Under the pieces are notes generated by a model. The model saw nothing but the letters and a program-made list of their open reading frames with translations, did not search any database and was not told the DNA's origin. Shown one piece after another: positions 1-9,576 of a stretch of DNA of 64,000 bases (positions are counted from its first letter, which is position 1; the number at the start of each line of letters is the position of its first letter). The position numbers and the translations under genes were made by a program. Origin of the DNA: Pseudomonas sp. PDM04 (GTDB lineage Bacteria > Pseudomonadota > Gammaproteobacteria > Pseudomonadales > Pseudomonadaceae); NCBI RefSeq assembly GCF_014851765.1, contig NZ_JACVAI010000006.1, positions 372,001 through 436,000 of the forward strand. Reading direction: 5' to 3'.

Positions 1-1348
1 CGCCATCTGCCGGGTGCAGGCCGGCCGAGGGCTCATCGAGCACGTAGATCACCCCGAACAACTGCGACCCCAGTTGCGTCGCCAGGCGCAGGCGCTGCAA
101 CTCGCCGGATGACAGGGTCGGCGTGCTGCGCTCCAGCGCCAGGTAACCGAGCCCCAGGTCGGTCAGGATGCTGACCCGTTCCAAAAGATCCTGGGCGATG
201 CGTTGCGCGGCCAGGCGTTTTTCCACCGACAGGTTCGGCGTGTGGCGCACGTCCGGGGCATTGGCGTGGGCGCTGGCGCCATGGGCCGCGCGGTCCTCCC
301 GGGCTTGGCGAGTCTGTTCATGGGTCATGACGGCGCCGGCTTCATCGGCCTGTTCGAGGTAGCTGTGCGCGGCGACCGGCTTCAGGACTTCGGCCACTTG
401 CAGCAACGGCATCTGCGACAACTCGCCGATGTCGTAGCCGGCGAACGTCACCGACAGCGCCTCGCGCTTGAGTCGTTTGCCGGCGCACAGCGGGCACGGG
501 CTGCCGATCATGAATTGCGAGACGCGTTTCTTCATCAACGCACTTTGGGAATGGCTGAACGTGTGCAGAATGTAGCGCCGGGCGCCGGTGAAGGTGCCCT
601 GGTAACTCGGCTCCATCTTGCGCTTGAGGGCGACGCGGGTTTCTTCGGGGGTGAGCCCGGCGTACACCGGAACGGTCGGGGTTTCCTCGGTGAAGAGGAT
701 CCAGTCGCGCTGCTTCTTCGGCAGGTCGCGCCAGGGTTTATCGACGTCATAACCCAGAGTCACGAGGATGTCGCGCAGGTTCTGGCCCTGCCACGCCATG
801 GGCCAGGAGGCGACGGCGCGCTGGCGGATGGTCAGGCTCGGGTCCGGGACCATGAGCGCTTCGGTGACTTCATACACCCGCCCCAATCCATGGCATTCAG
901 GGCACGCGCCCTGGGGCGTGTTTGGCGAAAAGTCCTCGGCGTACAGCATCGGCTGACCCGCCGGATAACTGCCGGCGCGGGAATACAGCATGCGGATCAG
1001 GCTCGACAAGGTGGTCACGCTGCCCACTGAGGACCGCGTGCTGGGCGTGCCACGCTGCTGTTGCAAAGCCACTGCCGGTGGCAGGCCTTCGATGGAATCG
1101 ACGTCCGGCACCCCGACCTGATCGATCAGGCGCCGCGCATACGGGGCCACGGATTCGAAATAGCGTCGCTGCGCTTCGGCATACAGGGTCGAAAACGCCA
1201 GTGACGACTTGCCCGAACCGGACACGCCGGTAAACACCACCAGGGCATCGCGGGGGATGTCGACGTCGACGTTCTTGAGGTTGTGCTCACGGGCCCCGCG
1301 CACTCTGACCATGCCTGAGGGAGGATTGGAGGTGCGTTTGGAGGTCAT
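1..1348 (-). CDS. uvrA: UvrA-like excinuclease ATPase, UvrA2 type (partial, C-terminus off window)
   Basis: DNA-binding ABC ATPase of the UvrA family, acting in damage recognition or in DNA-antibiotic tolerance. The 449 visible codons hold the first Walker A (GVSGSGKS, residues 41-48), two zinc-module CPxC elements (CPECHG and CPLCAG), the ABC signature LSSGELQRLRLATQLG and Walker B YVLDEPSAGLH just before the window edge. Between the Q-loop region and the first CPxC there is only a short linker, so the UvrB-binding domain of standard UvrA is missing. That absence marks the UvrA2/DrrC-like paralogues rather than housekeeping UvrA. The start is the ATG at 1348. The second ATPase half lies outside the window. 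Confidence 0.93.
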   Translation of the reverse strand, partial: MTSKRTSNPPSGMVRVRGAREHNLKNVDVDIPRDALVVFTGVSGSGKSSLAFSTLYAEAQRRYFESVAPYARRLIDQVGVPDVDSIEGLPPAVALQQQRGTPSTRSSVGSVTTLSSLIRMLYSRAGSYPAGQPMLYAEDFSPNTPQGACPECHGLGRVYEVTEALMVPDPSLTIRQRAVASWPMAWQGQNLRDILVTLGYDVDKPWRDLPKKQRDWILFTEETPTVPVYAGLTPEETRVALKRKMEPSYQGTFTGARRYILHTFSHSQSALMKKRVSQFMIGSPCPLCAGKRLKREALSVTFAGYDIGELSQMPLLQVAEVLKPVAAHSYLEQADEAGAVMTHEQTRQAREDRAAHGASAHANAPDVRHTPNLSVEKRLAAQRIAQDLLERVSILTDLGLGYLALERSTPTLSSGELQRLRLATQLGSQLFGVIYVLDEPSAGLHPADG

Positions 1349-1410
1349 TGTGCGGCCTTGATTGAATTGAAGAAAACTCTGATACCCCGCTCCCCCATTT
1401 TCAGTTGTGT

Positions 1411-3522
1411 TCAGCCATTGAGCACGGTCCGGACCATCCGGGTGAGTGCTTCGGGGCGGTAGGGTTTGCTCAGCAGGAACGTGTCGGGACTCAGTTGATG
1501 GTTGCGCGAGATCATGTCACGGGTGTGGCCGGAGGTGAACAGCACCGCCACCGGAGGCGTCTGGACCTTGGCCCAGGCGGCCAGGTCCGTGCTCTTGATC
1601 AGGCCGGGCATGACCACGTCGGTGAAAATCAGCTGGACCGCCACACCCTCCAGCAGCATCTGCATGGCAGCATCGGCGTTGGCGGCCGTCAGGACCTGGT
1701 AGCCTTCCTCGGTCAGCAGTTCCACCACCGACGTGCGCACGGCCTCATTGTCCTCGACCACCAGGATCGTTTCATGACCACCGTGATGCTGGGTGTCATG
1801 GGCGTCCGTCTCACTGGGCAAGGTCCGCCGGCTTCGCGGGAAGTACAGGTGCACCCGGGTGCCCTCGCCTTCGACACTCGCCATCTCGATGTGACCACCG
1901 CTCTGCTTGACGAAGCCGAAGACCATGCTCAGGCCCAGCCCCGTGCCCTTGCCATCGGCCTTGGTGGTGAAAAACGGCTCGAAGGCCTGGGCCAACACCT
2001 GCGGGGACATGCCGACGCCGGTATCGCTCAGGCCAACTCGCACATAATCGCCCTCGACGATGCCCTTGCCCGCGCAGAAGCGCCGGTCGAGCGTGACGTT
2101 TTGCGCATGCAGTTCGATCACCCCATCGCCGCGCATGGCGTCGCGGGCATTGATCGCCAGGTTGAGGATGGCGTTTTCCAGTTGATTGCGGTCGACGTGA
2201 ATGAACCAGGAGGCCTGCGGCAGCCGGACATCGATCCGAATGGTTTCGCCCAGCGTCCGTTGCAGCAATTCGCCCAGCCCCTCGAAAACCTGCCGGGGGT
2301 CACAGACCGTTGGCGACAGCGGCTGGCGACGGGCAAATGCAAGCAGTTGCGACGACAGCTTCGCGCCGCGCTCGACCGCAGCGATCGACGCGGTGACCCG
2401 GCGCTGCACATTGGCGTTTTCCGGTTCATGCCGCGCCAGCAAGTGCAGGTTGCCGGCAATCACTTGCAGCAGGTTGTTGAAGTCATGGGCCACGCCGCCC
2501 GTCAGGCCACCGATGGCTTCGAGTTTCTGCGATTGGCGCAACTGCTCTTCCGCTGCCAGCCGCGCCCCCACTTCGTCGGCGACACGCTGTTCGAGGTTTC
2601 GGGTGAATTTCAACAGCGACTCTTCGGCGGTCTTGCGCTCGTGGATGTCGATCAACACGCCGGGAAAGCGAAACGGCTTGCCCTGTTCGTCAAACTCGCA
2701 ACAACCGCTGGCTTGTACCCACAGATAACTGTCGTCGGCACGCATGACCCGGTATTCGGCGTTGAAAGGCTCACCCGTGGCGACACTGCGATTGACCTGT
2801 TCATTGACCCAACCAACGTCGTCGGGATGAATCCGTGATTCGGCATGGTCCGTCGGCAAGTCACCGAGGTTCTGGCCGAGCGGATAGGAAAAGGTCCGGG
2901 CAAAACGTTCATCGCCCGAGAGCCGGTCAGCCTTGAGGTCCCAGACGAACGAGCCGAGCAAGGCGCCGGCGTTCAACGCCAGGCGTACCCGTTCATTGTC
3001 GGCGCGGTAGGCGGCCTCGGCTTCCTGGCGCCGGCGCTCGGAAATCACATGATCAGTGGTCTCGACCACGATCGCCATGACCCCGGCGGGTGTTCCCTGG
3101 TCATCGGCCACCGGGCTGTAATAGAGGTCCATCCACACGTCTTCGGGAACGCCATCGCGCAACAGCACCAGCGCCTTGTTGTGATAGGACAAGGTGCCGC
3201 CGGCCAGGCAGGTGTCGAGCACGTTGCGGTTGAACTCGGCGACTTCCGGCCAGCCCAGCTCGACCGGCGCCCCCAGCAGGTAAGGATGACGGCCACCGGC
3301 AAATACCGAATAGGCGTCGTTGTAGATCATGTACCCCAGGCGCCCCCACAGCATCACGATCGGCACCGGCGAAGCCAGCAACATCTGCACCGCGCTGCAC
3401 AGGCTGGCGGGCCAGGTGTCGAGCGCCCCCAACTCGGTATGACTCCAGTCGAACGTACGGATTCGACCGGCCATTTCGCCGCGCCATCCGGCACACCCGT
3501 GGCTATCGTCTAGAAATTGCAT
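1411..3522 (-). CDS. PAS hybrid sensor histidine kinase with C-terminal receiver
   Basis: Probably a cytoplasmic sensor kinase of 703 residues, since no membrane segment is visible. An N-terminal PAS-like module covers about residues 35-160 and a second PAS/PAC about 180-295, followed by a short coiled coil. The phospho-acceptor box is GGVAHDFNNLL with His346, then an HATPase_c domain (N box NLAINARDA, G boxes DTGVGMS and GTGLGLS). A receiver domain follows from about residue 585, with phospho-acceptor Asp635 in FTDVVMPG. The order is that of hybrid kinases common in Pseudomonas and Rhizobiales. No partner regulator is adjacent, and the signal is unknown. The ATG at 3522 is chosen because homologues begin with a similar FLxxxGEMGxRIRxFDW stretch; its ribosome site is weak. 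Confidence 0.92.
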   Translation of the reverse strand: MQFLDDSHGCAGWRGEMAGRIRTFDWSHTELGALDTWPASLCSAVQMLLASPVPIVMLWGRLGYMIYNDAYSVFAGGRHPYLLGAPVELGWPEVAEFNRNVLDTCLAGGTLSYHNKALVLLRDGVPEDVWMDLYYSPVADDQGTPAGVMAIVVETTDHVISERRRQEAEAAYRADNERVRLALNAGALLGSFVWDLKADRLSGDERFARTFSYPLGQNLGDLPTDHAESRIHPDDVGWVNEQVNRSVATGEPFNAEYRVMRADDSYLWVQASGCCEFDEQGKPFRFPGVLIDIHERKTAEESLLKFTRNLEQRVADEVGARLAAEEQLRQSQKLEAIGGLTGGVAHDFNNLLQVIAGNLHLLARHEPENANVQRRVTASIAAVERGAKLSSQLLAFARRQPLSPTVCDPRQVFEGLGELLQRTLGETIRIDVRLPQASWFIHVDRNQLENAILNLAINARDAMRGDGVIELHAQNVTLDRRFCAGKGIVEGDYVRVGLSDTGVGMSPQVLAQAFEPFFTTKADGKGTGLGLSMVFGFVKQSGGHIEMASVEGEGTRVHLYFPRSRRTLPSETDAHDTQHHGGHETILVVEDNEAVRTSVVELLTEEGYQVLTAANADAAMQMLLEGVAVQLIFTDVVMPGLIKSTDLAAWAKVQTPPVAVLFTSGHTRDMISRNHQLSPDTFLLSKPYRPEALTRMVRTVLNG

Positions 3523-3645
3523 CGACTGGTTTTGAGTCCTGTAATTGACGCCCGTTTGTTTCGAGCATCGTGCACGCCAATGGTTTCATAGAGATATAGC
3601 TGATTTAAGCGGCTTGCGAATTTCCGGATATGCTCGCGTTTCCCT

Positions 3646-3743
3646 GTGGGAGCGAGCCTGCTCGCGATGGTCGTCAATGATGACGCTGAAAAACTGACAC
3701 TCCTTGGCGTTTTTACGACCATCGCGAGCAGGCTCGCTCCCAC
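3646..3743. repeat. REPIN: inverted pair of REP elements
   Basis: Two copies of a 25-bp REP face each other: GTGGGAGCGAGCCTGCTCGC plus ATGG at 3646-3670, and its reverse complement at 3719-3743. They are separated by 48 bp. This is the typical REP doublet of fluorescens-group Pseudomonas, placed here between the sensor kinase and dnaE2 genes. It may fold into a long hairpin in RNA and act as a 3-prime stabiliser or terminator for either side. Confidence 0.93.
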
Positions 3744-3757
3744 ATGGGCTCTGCGGA

Positions 3758-6700
3758 TCAGTGGAAATCCCGGCTGCGCACGCTGATGCCGTCCAGCAAC
3801 GGGCTCAGGTCGCTCAAGCGTCCGGCAATCAGGTGGCGCACTTCGCCTTCCCTCTCCCAGCGGCCATCGACCTTGAGCAACTGCGACCCGACCAGAACCT
3901 TGCGCTGGCGTTCGGCAAGGTCGCGCCAGACCACCACGTTGACGTTGCCGAACTCGTCCTCCAGCGTCACGAACGTCACGCCACTGGCGGTGCCCGGGCG
4001 CTGTCGCCCGGTCACCAGCCCGGCGACGCTGACCGGGCGGCCATGTTCGAGCGCCAGCAACTCCCTGGAACTGCGGCAGCGCCGGGCTTTCAATTCGCCG
4101 CGCAACAGGGCCAGCGGGTGTGGGCCCAGTGTGGTACCGAGGCTGTTGTAGTCGGCCAGCAGGTTCTCGCCCACCGTGGGTTTTGGCAGTGACACCACTG
4201 GTTCTTCCTGGCTCGGTAAACCGGCGAACAACCCCAATTGCTTCTGCACACCCGCCACTTCCCAGCGCGCTCGATGACGATCGCCCGCCAAACCGCGCAA
4301 GGCGCCGGCATCGGCCAGTTGTTCCTGCGCCCGGGCCTCCAGGCGCGCCCGCTCGCCCAGGTCGGCGATGTCGATAAACGCCCCCTTCGACCTCGCGGCT
4401 TCGATACGACGGGCATCGTCCTCGCGAAACCCCTTGATCATGCGCAGGCCCAGGCGAATCGCCGGTTGTGCGCCGCTGACCGGCTCGAGGCTGCAATCCC
4501 AGTCACTGGCGCGCACATCCACCGGACGAACCTGCAGGTGATGCCGGCGCGCATCCTGCAGAATCTGGTCCGGGCTGTAGAACCCCATGGGCCAGCTGTT
4601 GATCAGCGCACAGGCGAAGGCCGCCGGTTCATGGCATTTCAACCAGCAACTGGCGTAGGTCAGCAAGGCAAAACTGGCGGCGTGGGACTCGGGAAAACCG
4701 TAGCTGCCGAAACCTTTGATCTGTTCGAAGATCTGCGCGGCGAACTCGGCGGTGTAGCCGTTTTTCTTCATGCCGGCAGCCAGGCGCTCCTTGTGCGGTT
4801 CGAGCCCGCCGTGACGTTTCCACGCGGCCATGGAGCGGCGCAGCTGGTCGGCCTCGCCGGGGCCGTAGTCGGCGGCGACAATGGCGATCTGCATCACCTG
4901 CTCCTGGAACAGCGGTACGCCGAGGGTGCGCTTGAGCACGACCTCCAGCGCTGGCGACGGGTACGTCTCGGGCTCTTCCTTGTTACGCCGCCGCAGGTAC
5001 GGGTGCACCATGCCGCCCTGAATCGGCCCCGGCCGGACGATGGCCACTTCGATCACCAGATCGTAGAAGGTTTTCGGCTTGAGCCGGGGCAGCATCGACA
5101 TCTGCGCCCGAGACTCGATCTGGAACACGCCAATGGTGTCGGCACGACTGATCATTTCATAGGTCGGCCGGTCTTCGGGCGGGATCGTGGCCAGGCTCAG
5201 GTCCAGGTCGCGATGCCGGCGCAGCAGGTCGAAACAGCGGCGGATCGCACTGAGCATGCCCAACGCGAGGATGTCGACCTTGAGCAGACCGACCGCGTCG
5301 AGGTCGTCCTTGTCCCACTGAATGATCGTACGGTCCGCCATGGCGGCGTTTTCCACCGGCACCAGGGTGTCCAGTGGCTGTTCGGAAATCACGAAGCCGC
5401 CGGGATGCTGCGACAGGTGCCGGGGAAAGCCGATCAGTTGCCCGGTCAGGCTCAATACGCGGCGCAGCACCGGGCTTTCAGGGTCGAAGCCGCCTTCGAG
5501 CAAGCGTTCCAGCGGAGGGGTTTCATCGCTCCAGTGGCCACAACAGTCAGCCAGCGCATTGATCTGATCCGGCGGCAGGCCCAGGGCCTTGGCCACATCG
5601 CGCACCGCACCGGCGGCATGGTAGGTGCTGACAACGGCCGTCAACGCGGCGCGACCCCGGCCATAACGACGGAAGACGTATTGCAGGACTTCCTCGCGGC
5701 GCTCGTGTTCGAAATCCACGTCGATGTCTGGCGGCTCGTTGCGCTCTTTGGACATGAAACGCTCGAACAGCAGCGTGGTGCGATCCGGGTCGATCTCGGT
5801 GATGCCCAGGGCGTAGCAGACCGCCGAGTTGGCCGCCGAACCGCGCCCCTGACAGAGGATGTGCTGCTCACGGGCGAAACGCACCACGTCGTGGACGGTG
5901 AGGAAATAGCTCTCATAGCCAAGCTCGGCAATCAGCTTCAGTTCCTTGTTGATTTGCCTCAGCACTTTGATCGGGGCACCTTTTTTCCAGCGCCAGGCGA
6001 TCCCCTGCCTGGTCAGTTGCCGCAGCCACGCACTGGCGGTGTATCCCTCGGGCACCAGCTCCCTGGGGTATTGATAACGCAACTGCCCCAGGTCAAACGT
6101 GCAGCGCCGGGCCAGGTTCACCGACGCCTGTAACAACGCGGCCGGGTACAGCTCGCGCAACAGCTCGGGGCTGCGCAGATGCCGTTCGCCGTTGGGGTGC
6201 AGGCGCAACCCGGCGTCGGCCACCGGCAGGTGATGACGGATCGCGGTCATGGTGTCCTGCAGGGCTCGCCGACCACGGCAGTGCATGTGCACATCGCCGC
6301 TGGCCACGGCGGGGATGTCCAGCGCCCCTGCCAACGCCAGCAACTGATTCAGCCGTCGCTGGTCGTCCTGGCCGCGATGCAACTGCACCGCCAGCCACAG
6401 GCGCTCGGCAAACAGCTGCCTGAGCCAGCGGCCCTGTTCCAGGTCATCGACCGAATCCGGCACCCACAACACCAGCAACCCCGGCAACGGTTCGCTGAAA
6501 TCCTCACGCAATACCTGATACTGGCCTTTCTGCGTCCGCCTTCGCGCCCGGGTGATCAGCCGGCACAGGTGCTGATAGCCTTCAAGGTTCTCCACCAGCA
6601 GCACCAGCTTCGGACCGTCCTCGATCCGCACTTCGCTGCCGATGATCAGCGGCAGCTCCACCGATCTGGCCGCTTGCCAGGCGCGGACAATCCCCGCCAG

Positions 6701-6835
6701 CGTGCATTCGTCGGTGATCGCCAGGGCTTGATAACCGTGTTTTTTCGCCCGCTGGAACAGTTCCAGGGCGCTGGAAGCACCGCGCTGGAAACTGAAGTTC
6801 GACAGGCAATGCAGTTCGGCATAGTCGAGGCTCAT
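3758..6835 (-). CDS. dnaE2: Error-prone DNA polymerase DnaE2 (ImuC)
   Basis: Alpha-subunit-like C-family polymerase of 1025 residues that does SOS-induced translesion synthesis together with ImuA and ImuB. The N-terminal PHP domain starts YAELHCLSNFSFQRG. The polymerase palm carries GRGSAANSAVCYALG and the catalytic aspartates in PDIDVDFEHERR. A C-terminal OB fold has VSVAGLVTGRQRPGTASG. Length is right for DnaE2 and shorter than the replicative DnaE1. The open frame extends upstream to 6856, but the ATG at 6835 overlaps the imuB stop as ATGA, the usual coupled arrangement, so I use it. It is the last gene of lexA2-imuA-imuB-dnaE2. Confidence 0.97.
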   Translation of the reverse strand: MSLDYAELHCLSNFSFQRGASSALELFQRAKKHGYQALAITDECTLAGIVRAWQAARSVELPLIIGSEVRIEDGPKLVLLVENLEGYQHLCRLITRARRRTQKGQYQVLREDFSEPLPGLLVLWVPDSVDDLEQGRWLRQLFAERLWLAVQLHRGQDDQRRLNQLLALAGALDIPAVASGDVHMHCRGRRALQDTMTAIRHHLPVADAGLRLHPNGERHLRSPELLRELYPAALLQASVNLARRCTFDLGQLRYQYPRELVPEGYTASAWLRQLTRQGIAWRWKKGAPIKVLRQINKELKLIAELGYESYFLTVHDVVRFAREQHILCQGRGSAANSAVCYALGITEIDPDRTTLLFERFMSKERNEPPDIDVDFEHERREEVLQYVFRRYGRGRAALTAVVSTYHAAGAVRDVAKALGLPPDQINALADCCGHWSDETPPLERLLEGGFDPESPVLRRVLSLTGQLIGFPRHLSQHPGGFVISEQPLDTLVPVENAAMADRTIIQWDKDDLDAVGLLKVDILALGMLSAIRRCFDLLRRHRDLDLSLATIPPEDRPTYEMISRADTIGVFQIESRAQMSMLPRLKPKTFYDLVIEVAIVRPGPIQGGMVHPYLRRRNKEEPETYPSPALEVVLKRTLGVPLFQEQVMQIAIVAADYGPGEADQLRRSMAAWKRHGGLEPHKERLAAGMKKNGYTAEFAAQIFEQIKGFGSYGFPESHAASFALLTYASCWLKCHEPAAFACALINSWPMGFYSPDQILQDARRHHLQVRPVDVRASDWDCSLEPVSGAQPAIRLGLRMIKGFREDDARRIEAARSKGAFIDIADLGERARLEARAQEQLADAGALRGLAGDRHRARWEVAGVQKQLGLFAGLPSQEEPVVSLPKPTVGENLLADYNSLGTTLGPHPLALLRGELKARRCRSSRELLALEHGRPVSVAGLVTGRQRPGTASGVTFVTLEDEFGNVNVVVWRDLAERQRKVLVGSQLLKVDGRWEREGEVRHLIAGRLSDLSPLLDGISVRSRDFH

Positions 6836-8247
6836 GCGAACCAGCCCTGCAACCACAACGGGCCGTCCTCACCGACCGCGCGATAGGCCCAGCCATGTTG
6901 GCCGGTGCGGGTCTCGATCAGGTAGTAATCGCGGCGCACGTCGTCGCCGTCCCACCAGCCGGACTCGATGCGTTCGGGCCCCATGAGGATGCGCGTCGAA
7001 GCTTCATGGACCGCCTGCGGTTCAGTCAGCAGCCAGCCCGGACGCTGCACACCCGGCAGGCCCGGGCAACGTTGGTTATCGTCACGGGCCTGCCACGCAC
7101 ACTCCGGCCGGTGATCGGCCTGGAACCGCAAGCCATGCACCGCGTCGTCGCCCAGTCGGGCGCGCAGGCGTTCGCGCAATTGCTCCCAGGGCAACGATTG
7201 CTGTGGGCGGTCGTCGAACAGCGCCTGAGCCTGCGGCACGAAGGCCGGCAAGTCTTCGGCGCGCAGACGGAAACCGCGCACCGGGGCCTCGACCTGTACC
7301 TGTTCCAGTCGTCCACGGGCCAGTTCAAAGAGCATCGCCGGATCGCGCTCGGCGCTGAGCAGGCCCACCTTGATCACACTGTCCGGCAAGCCGGCGTGCT
7401 CCAGATGCAGGTCGAACCGCTGCACGCCACTGTCACGCCCGCAGAGGAACGCTGACAGGTCACTGGTCAGACGGCGCAGCGGAAACAGTAGCGCCTGATG
7501 GGATTGCACGTCGAAGTTGAGTTCGATGCGCACATCGAAACGGTCCGGTGGCAAGTAGAACGCCAGCGCCAGTCGCCGCCTGCCGAACAAGGCGTCCAGA
7601 TGCTTGAGCACCTGGGCCTCGAAACGCCGGGCCAGGGTCTGCCGGGGCAACGCCTGCACCTGGCTCAAGGTACGCAGCCCCATGCGCGACAACGCCGTGG
7701 CGACGCTGGCCTCGAGCCCGATGCGGTCGACGGGCAATGGCCCCAGGTGATGCTGCAGGGCTTGATCGTCGGGTACCACCAGGCCGTCATGGGCGTTGGC
7801 CAGAATCCGCGCCGCCACCGGGTTGGGCGCGGCGACGATTCGATGGCGAAACCCCAGTTCGTCGAGTTCGCCGCGCAAGCGCGCTTCCAGTTGCGCCCAG
7901 TTGCCGAACAAGCCCAGGCTGGACTCGATTTCAAACACCACTGCCCGCGGGTAATGCACACTGACCTGGGCGCTGAAGCGATAGGCCCAGGCGGCCAGGA
8001 ACTGTTGCCAGTGTTCGATCCCGGCGACGTCGTATTCCGCCGTGACGAAACCTTTGCTCAACGCCTGGGCGGCGGTCATCGACTGGCCCGGGCGCAGGCC
8101 CAGGGCTCGTGCCGACGCATTGACCGCCTGCAATACCCGACGCTGCGCCGGACCGGTCAGCAGCGCCAGCGGCTCATCAGGGTCGGTACGCTGGCGCAGT
8201 ACCGCGTCCAGCGCCAATTGCGGGAAAACAATGCACACCCAACGCAT
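6832..8247 (-). CDS. imuB: ImuB, Y-family polymerase-like protein
   Basis: 471-residue hub protein of the mutasome. It has the Y-family fold but no polymerase activity, and by family knowledge it links DnaE2 to the beta clamp. The start MRWVCIVFPQLALDAVL lacks the acidic residue and following motif that active Y polymerases use for metal binding, as expected for ImuB. A helix-hairpin-helix-like stretch follows (PVDRIGLEASVATALSRMG), then the C-terminal region typical of ImuB (ESGWWDGDDVRRDYYL). The ATG at 8247 is 7 bp after imuA; the stop overlaps dnaE2 by 4 bp. Upstream in-frame codons to 8535 lie over imuA and are not used. Confidence 0.95.
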   Translation of the reverse strand: MRWVCIVFPQLALDAVLRQRTDPDEPLALLTGPAQRRVLQAVNASARALGLRPGQSMTAAQALSKGFVTAEYDVAGIEHWQQFLAAWAYRFSAQVSVHYPRAVVFEIESSLGLFGNWAQLEARLRGELDELGFRHRIVAAPNPVAARILANAHDGLVVPDDQALQHHLGPLPVDRIGLEASVATALSRMGLRTLSQVQALPRQTLARRFEAQVLKHLDALFGRRRLALAFYLPPDRFDVRIELNFDVQSHQALLFPLRRLTSDLSAFLCGRDSGVQRFDLHLEHAGLPDSVIKVGLLSAERDPAMLFELARGRLEQVQVEAPVRGFRLRAEDLPAFVPQAQALFDDRPQQSLPWEQLRERLRARLGDDAVHGLRFQADHRPECAWQARDDNQRCPGLPGVQRPGWLLTEPQAVHEASTRILMGPERIESGWWDGDDVRRDYYLIETRTGQHGWAYRAVGEDGPLWLQGWFA

Positions 8248-8254
8248 GGCAACC

Positions 8255-8872
8255 TCAATGCCCCACGGTAAAGGCAATCGGTGCCGACCGGGCCAGCCCG
8301 CCCCGGCACTTGAGCACGCGCAATTGCGCAGGCCGGGCATCGATGGCGATGCGCAGGGCCGCAGGCGAAGGGTTGATCGCTTCCTGGATCGAGCGGTAGG
8401 CAAACGCCAGGGTCGAACCGGTTTCCGCCGCCACCTGCAAGCGGCGCAACGCCCGGTCATCGGCCTTGAGCGGCCAGCACAGCACCGCGCCGCAACTGCC
8501 CGAGCGCAGGCATTGTTCCGCCGCCCACAGGGCATCGCGCTCGCTGGCCTGGATGATCGACAGCTGGCGCAGGTCGATCCCGGCGTTTTCCCAGGCCTGG
8601 GGGTACGGCACGAAAGGCGGCGCCACCAGCACGATGCGCTCGCCCGCCGCCGACAGCCGGGCCAGTGTCGGCCACACCAGTTGCAACTCGCCGATGCCCT
8701 GCCCGGCCAGGAGGATTTCGCTCAGCGCCGCTTCCGGCCAGCCGCCGCTGGGCAACGCTGCGTCCAGCGCGGCATGCCCGGTGGGTTGCGGGCTGACGCT
8801 CGGCGGCGCCGGTCGGCCCTTCCAGACCTGGCCGCCATTGAACAGCGTGTCCAACGCAACGACGGCACCCAT
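8255..8872 (-). CDS. imuA: ImuA, RecA/SulA-like mutasome protein
   Basis: 205-residue protein of the ImuA family, sometimes annotated SulA-like. It is RecA-related in fold and needed with ImuB and DnaE2 for induced mutagenesis. Visible core: the N-terminal LPSGGWPEAALSEIL segment, where a true RecA would carry its nucleotide loop, then GIGELQLVWPTLA and IVLVAPPFVPYPQAW. The glycine-lysine P-loop is absent, as is usual for short ImuA proteins. The start ATG shares one base with the lexA2 stop (TGATG), which suggests translational coupling. The stop lies 7 bp before imuB. Confidence 0.93.
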   Translation of the reverse strand: MGAVVALDTLFNGGQVWKGRPAPPSVSPQPTGHAALDAALPSGGWPEAALSEILLAGQGIGELQLVWPTLARLSAAGERIVLVAPPFVPYPQAWENAGIDLRQLSIIQASERDALWAAEQCLRSGSCGAVLCWPLKADDRALRRLQVAAETGSTLAFAYRSIQEAINPSPAALRIAIDARPAQLRVLKCRGGLARSAPIAFTVGH

Positions 8873-9489
8873 CAGCCTTGCCTCACCAGACCGCAGAATA
8901 CCCCTTCGATCGCGAGGTCCTGACCGGCTTCAACGATGATCGGCTGATAAGCCGGGTTGCGCGGCAACAGGCGTACCCTGTCGCCCACCCGCTCGAAACG
9001 CTTGATGGTCACTTCGCCTTCCAGGCGCGCGACGACGATCTGGCCGTTGATCGCCTCGGGGCTGCGGTGCACGCCCACCAGATCGCCATCGAGAATGCCG
9101 TCCTCGATCATCGAGTCGCCGCGAACCCGCAACATATAGTCCGGGGTCTTGGAGAAAATCGATGGGTCGAGCAGCAACCGCCCATGGACATCGGCATCGG
9201 CACCCATCGGCGCACCGGCGGCCACCCGGCCCAGAACCGGAATGTCCAGCAGTTCGGGGCGCGCTGGCTGCCCGAGCAGGCGAATGCCCCGGGCCTGATG
9301 CGGGTTGACCTCGATAAAACCGGCTTCGGTCAGCGCCAGCACATGCTTGCGCGCCACGCTGCGCGAGGCGAAACCAAAGGCCTCGCTGATTTCAGCGAGG
9401 CTCGGGGACTGACCGTGCTCGGCGATGCGCTCGCGGATGAAGGTCAGGATGGCGGTACGGCGGGGAGTCAGATTGGTCATGGAGTACAT
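8872..9489 (-). CDS. lexA2: LexA2 SOS repressor
   Basis: 205-residue LexA-type repressor heading the imu operon. An N-terminal winged HTH (SLAEISEAFGFASRSVARKHVL) is followed by the self-cleavage site Ala91-Gly92 in VAAGAPMG and the S24 peptidase dyad Ser126 (GDSMIEDG) and Lys163 (EVTIKRF). RecA filaments would stimulate autoproteolysis and release the operon. Two in-frame ATGs are possible, 9489 and 9480. I take 9489 because AAGAG lies five bases upstream, but that ATG sits inside the operator palindrome, so repression may also block initiation. The stop overlaps imuA by one base. Confidence 0.95.
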   Translation of the reverse strand: MYSMTNLTPRRTAILTFIRERIAEHGQSPSLAEISEAFGFASRSVARKHVLALTEAGFIEVNPHQARGIRLLGQPARPELLDIPVLGRVAAGAPMGADADVHGRLLLDPSIFSKTPDYMLRVRGDSMIEDGILDGDLVGVHRSPEAINGQIVVARLEGEVTIKRFERVGDRVRLLPRNPAYQPIIVEAGQDLAIEGVFCGLVRQG

Positions 9490-9497
9490 TTGTACTC
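9482..9497. promoter_or_regulatory. LexA2 operator (SOS box)
   Basis: GAGTACATTTGTACTC: six-base arms GAGTAC/GTACTC around a 4-base centre. It matches the GTAC-N4-GTRC type of box known for Pseudomonas LexA2, not the CTG-N10-CAG box of LexA1. It covers the lexA2 start codon (9487-9489) and would autoregulate the whole imu cassette. It is the only such site seen upstream of these four genes. Confidence 0.88.
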
Positions 9498-9576
9498 TTA
9501 TGGGATTTTTCTGACAAGGATTTACAGACGAGATGTAGGACGCCGGTGTTCAGGTGGCCAACATCATCGTTGACGT

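Noticed and set aside
3510..4496. 328-codon minus-strand ORF overlapping the dnaE2 3-prime end
   Set aside because: Shadow frame of dnaE2 running through a REPIN; Arg/Gly-rich with no domain.
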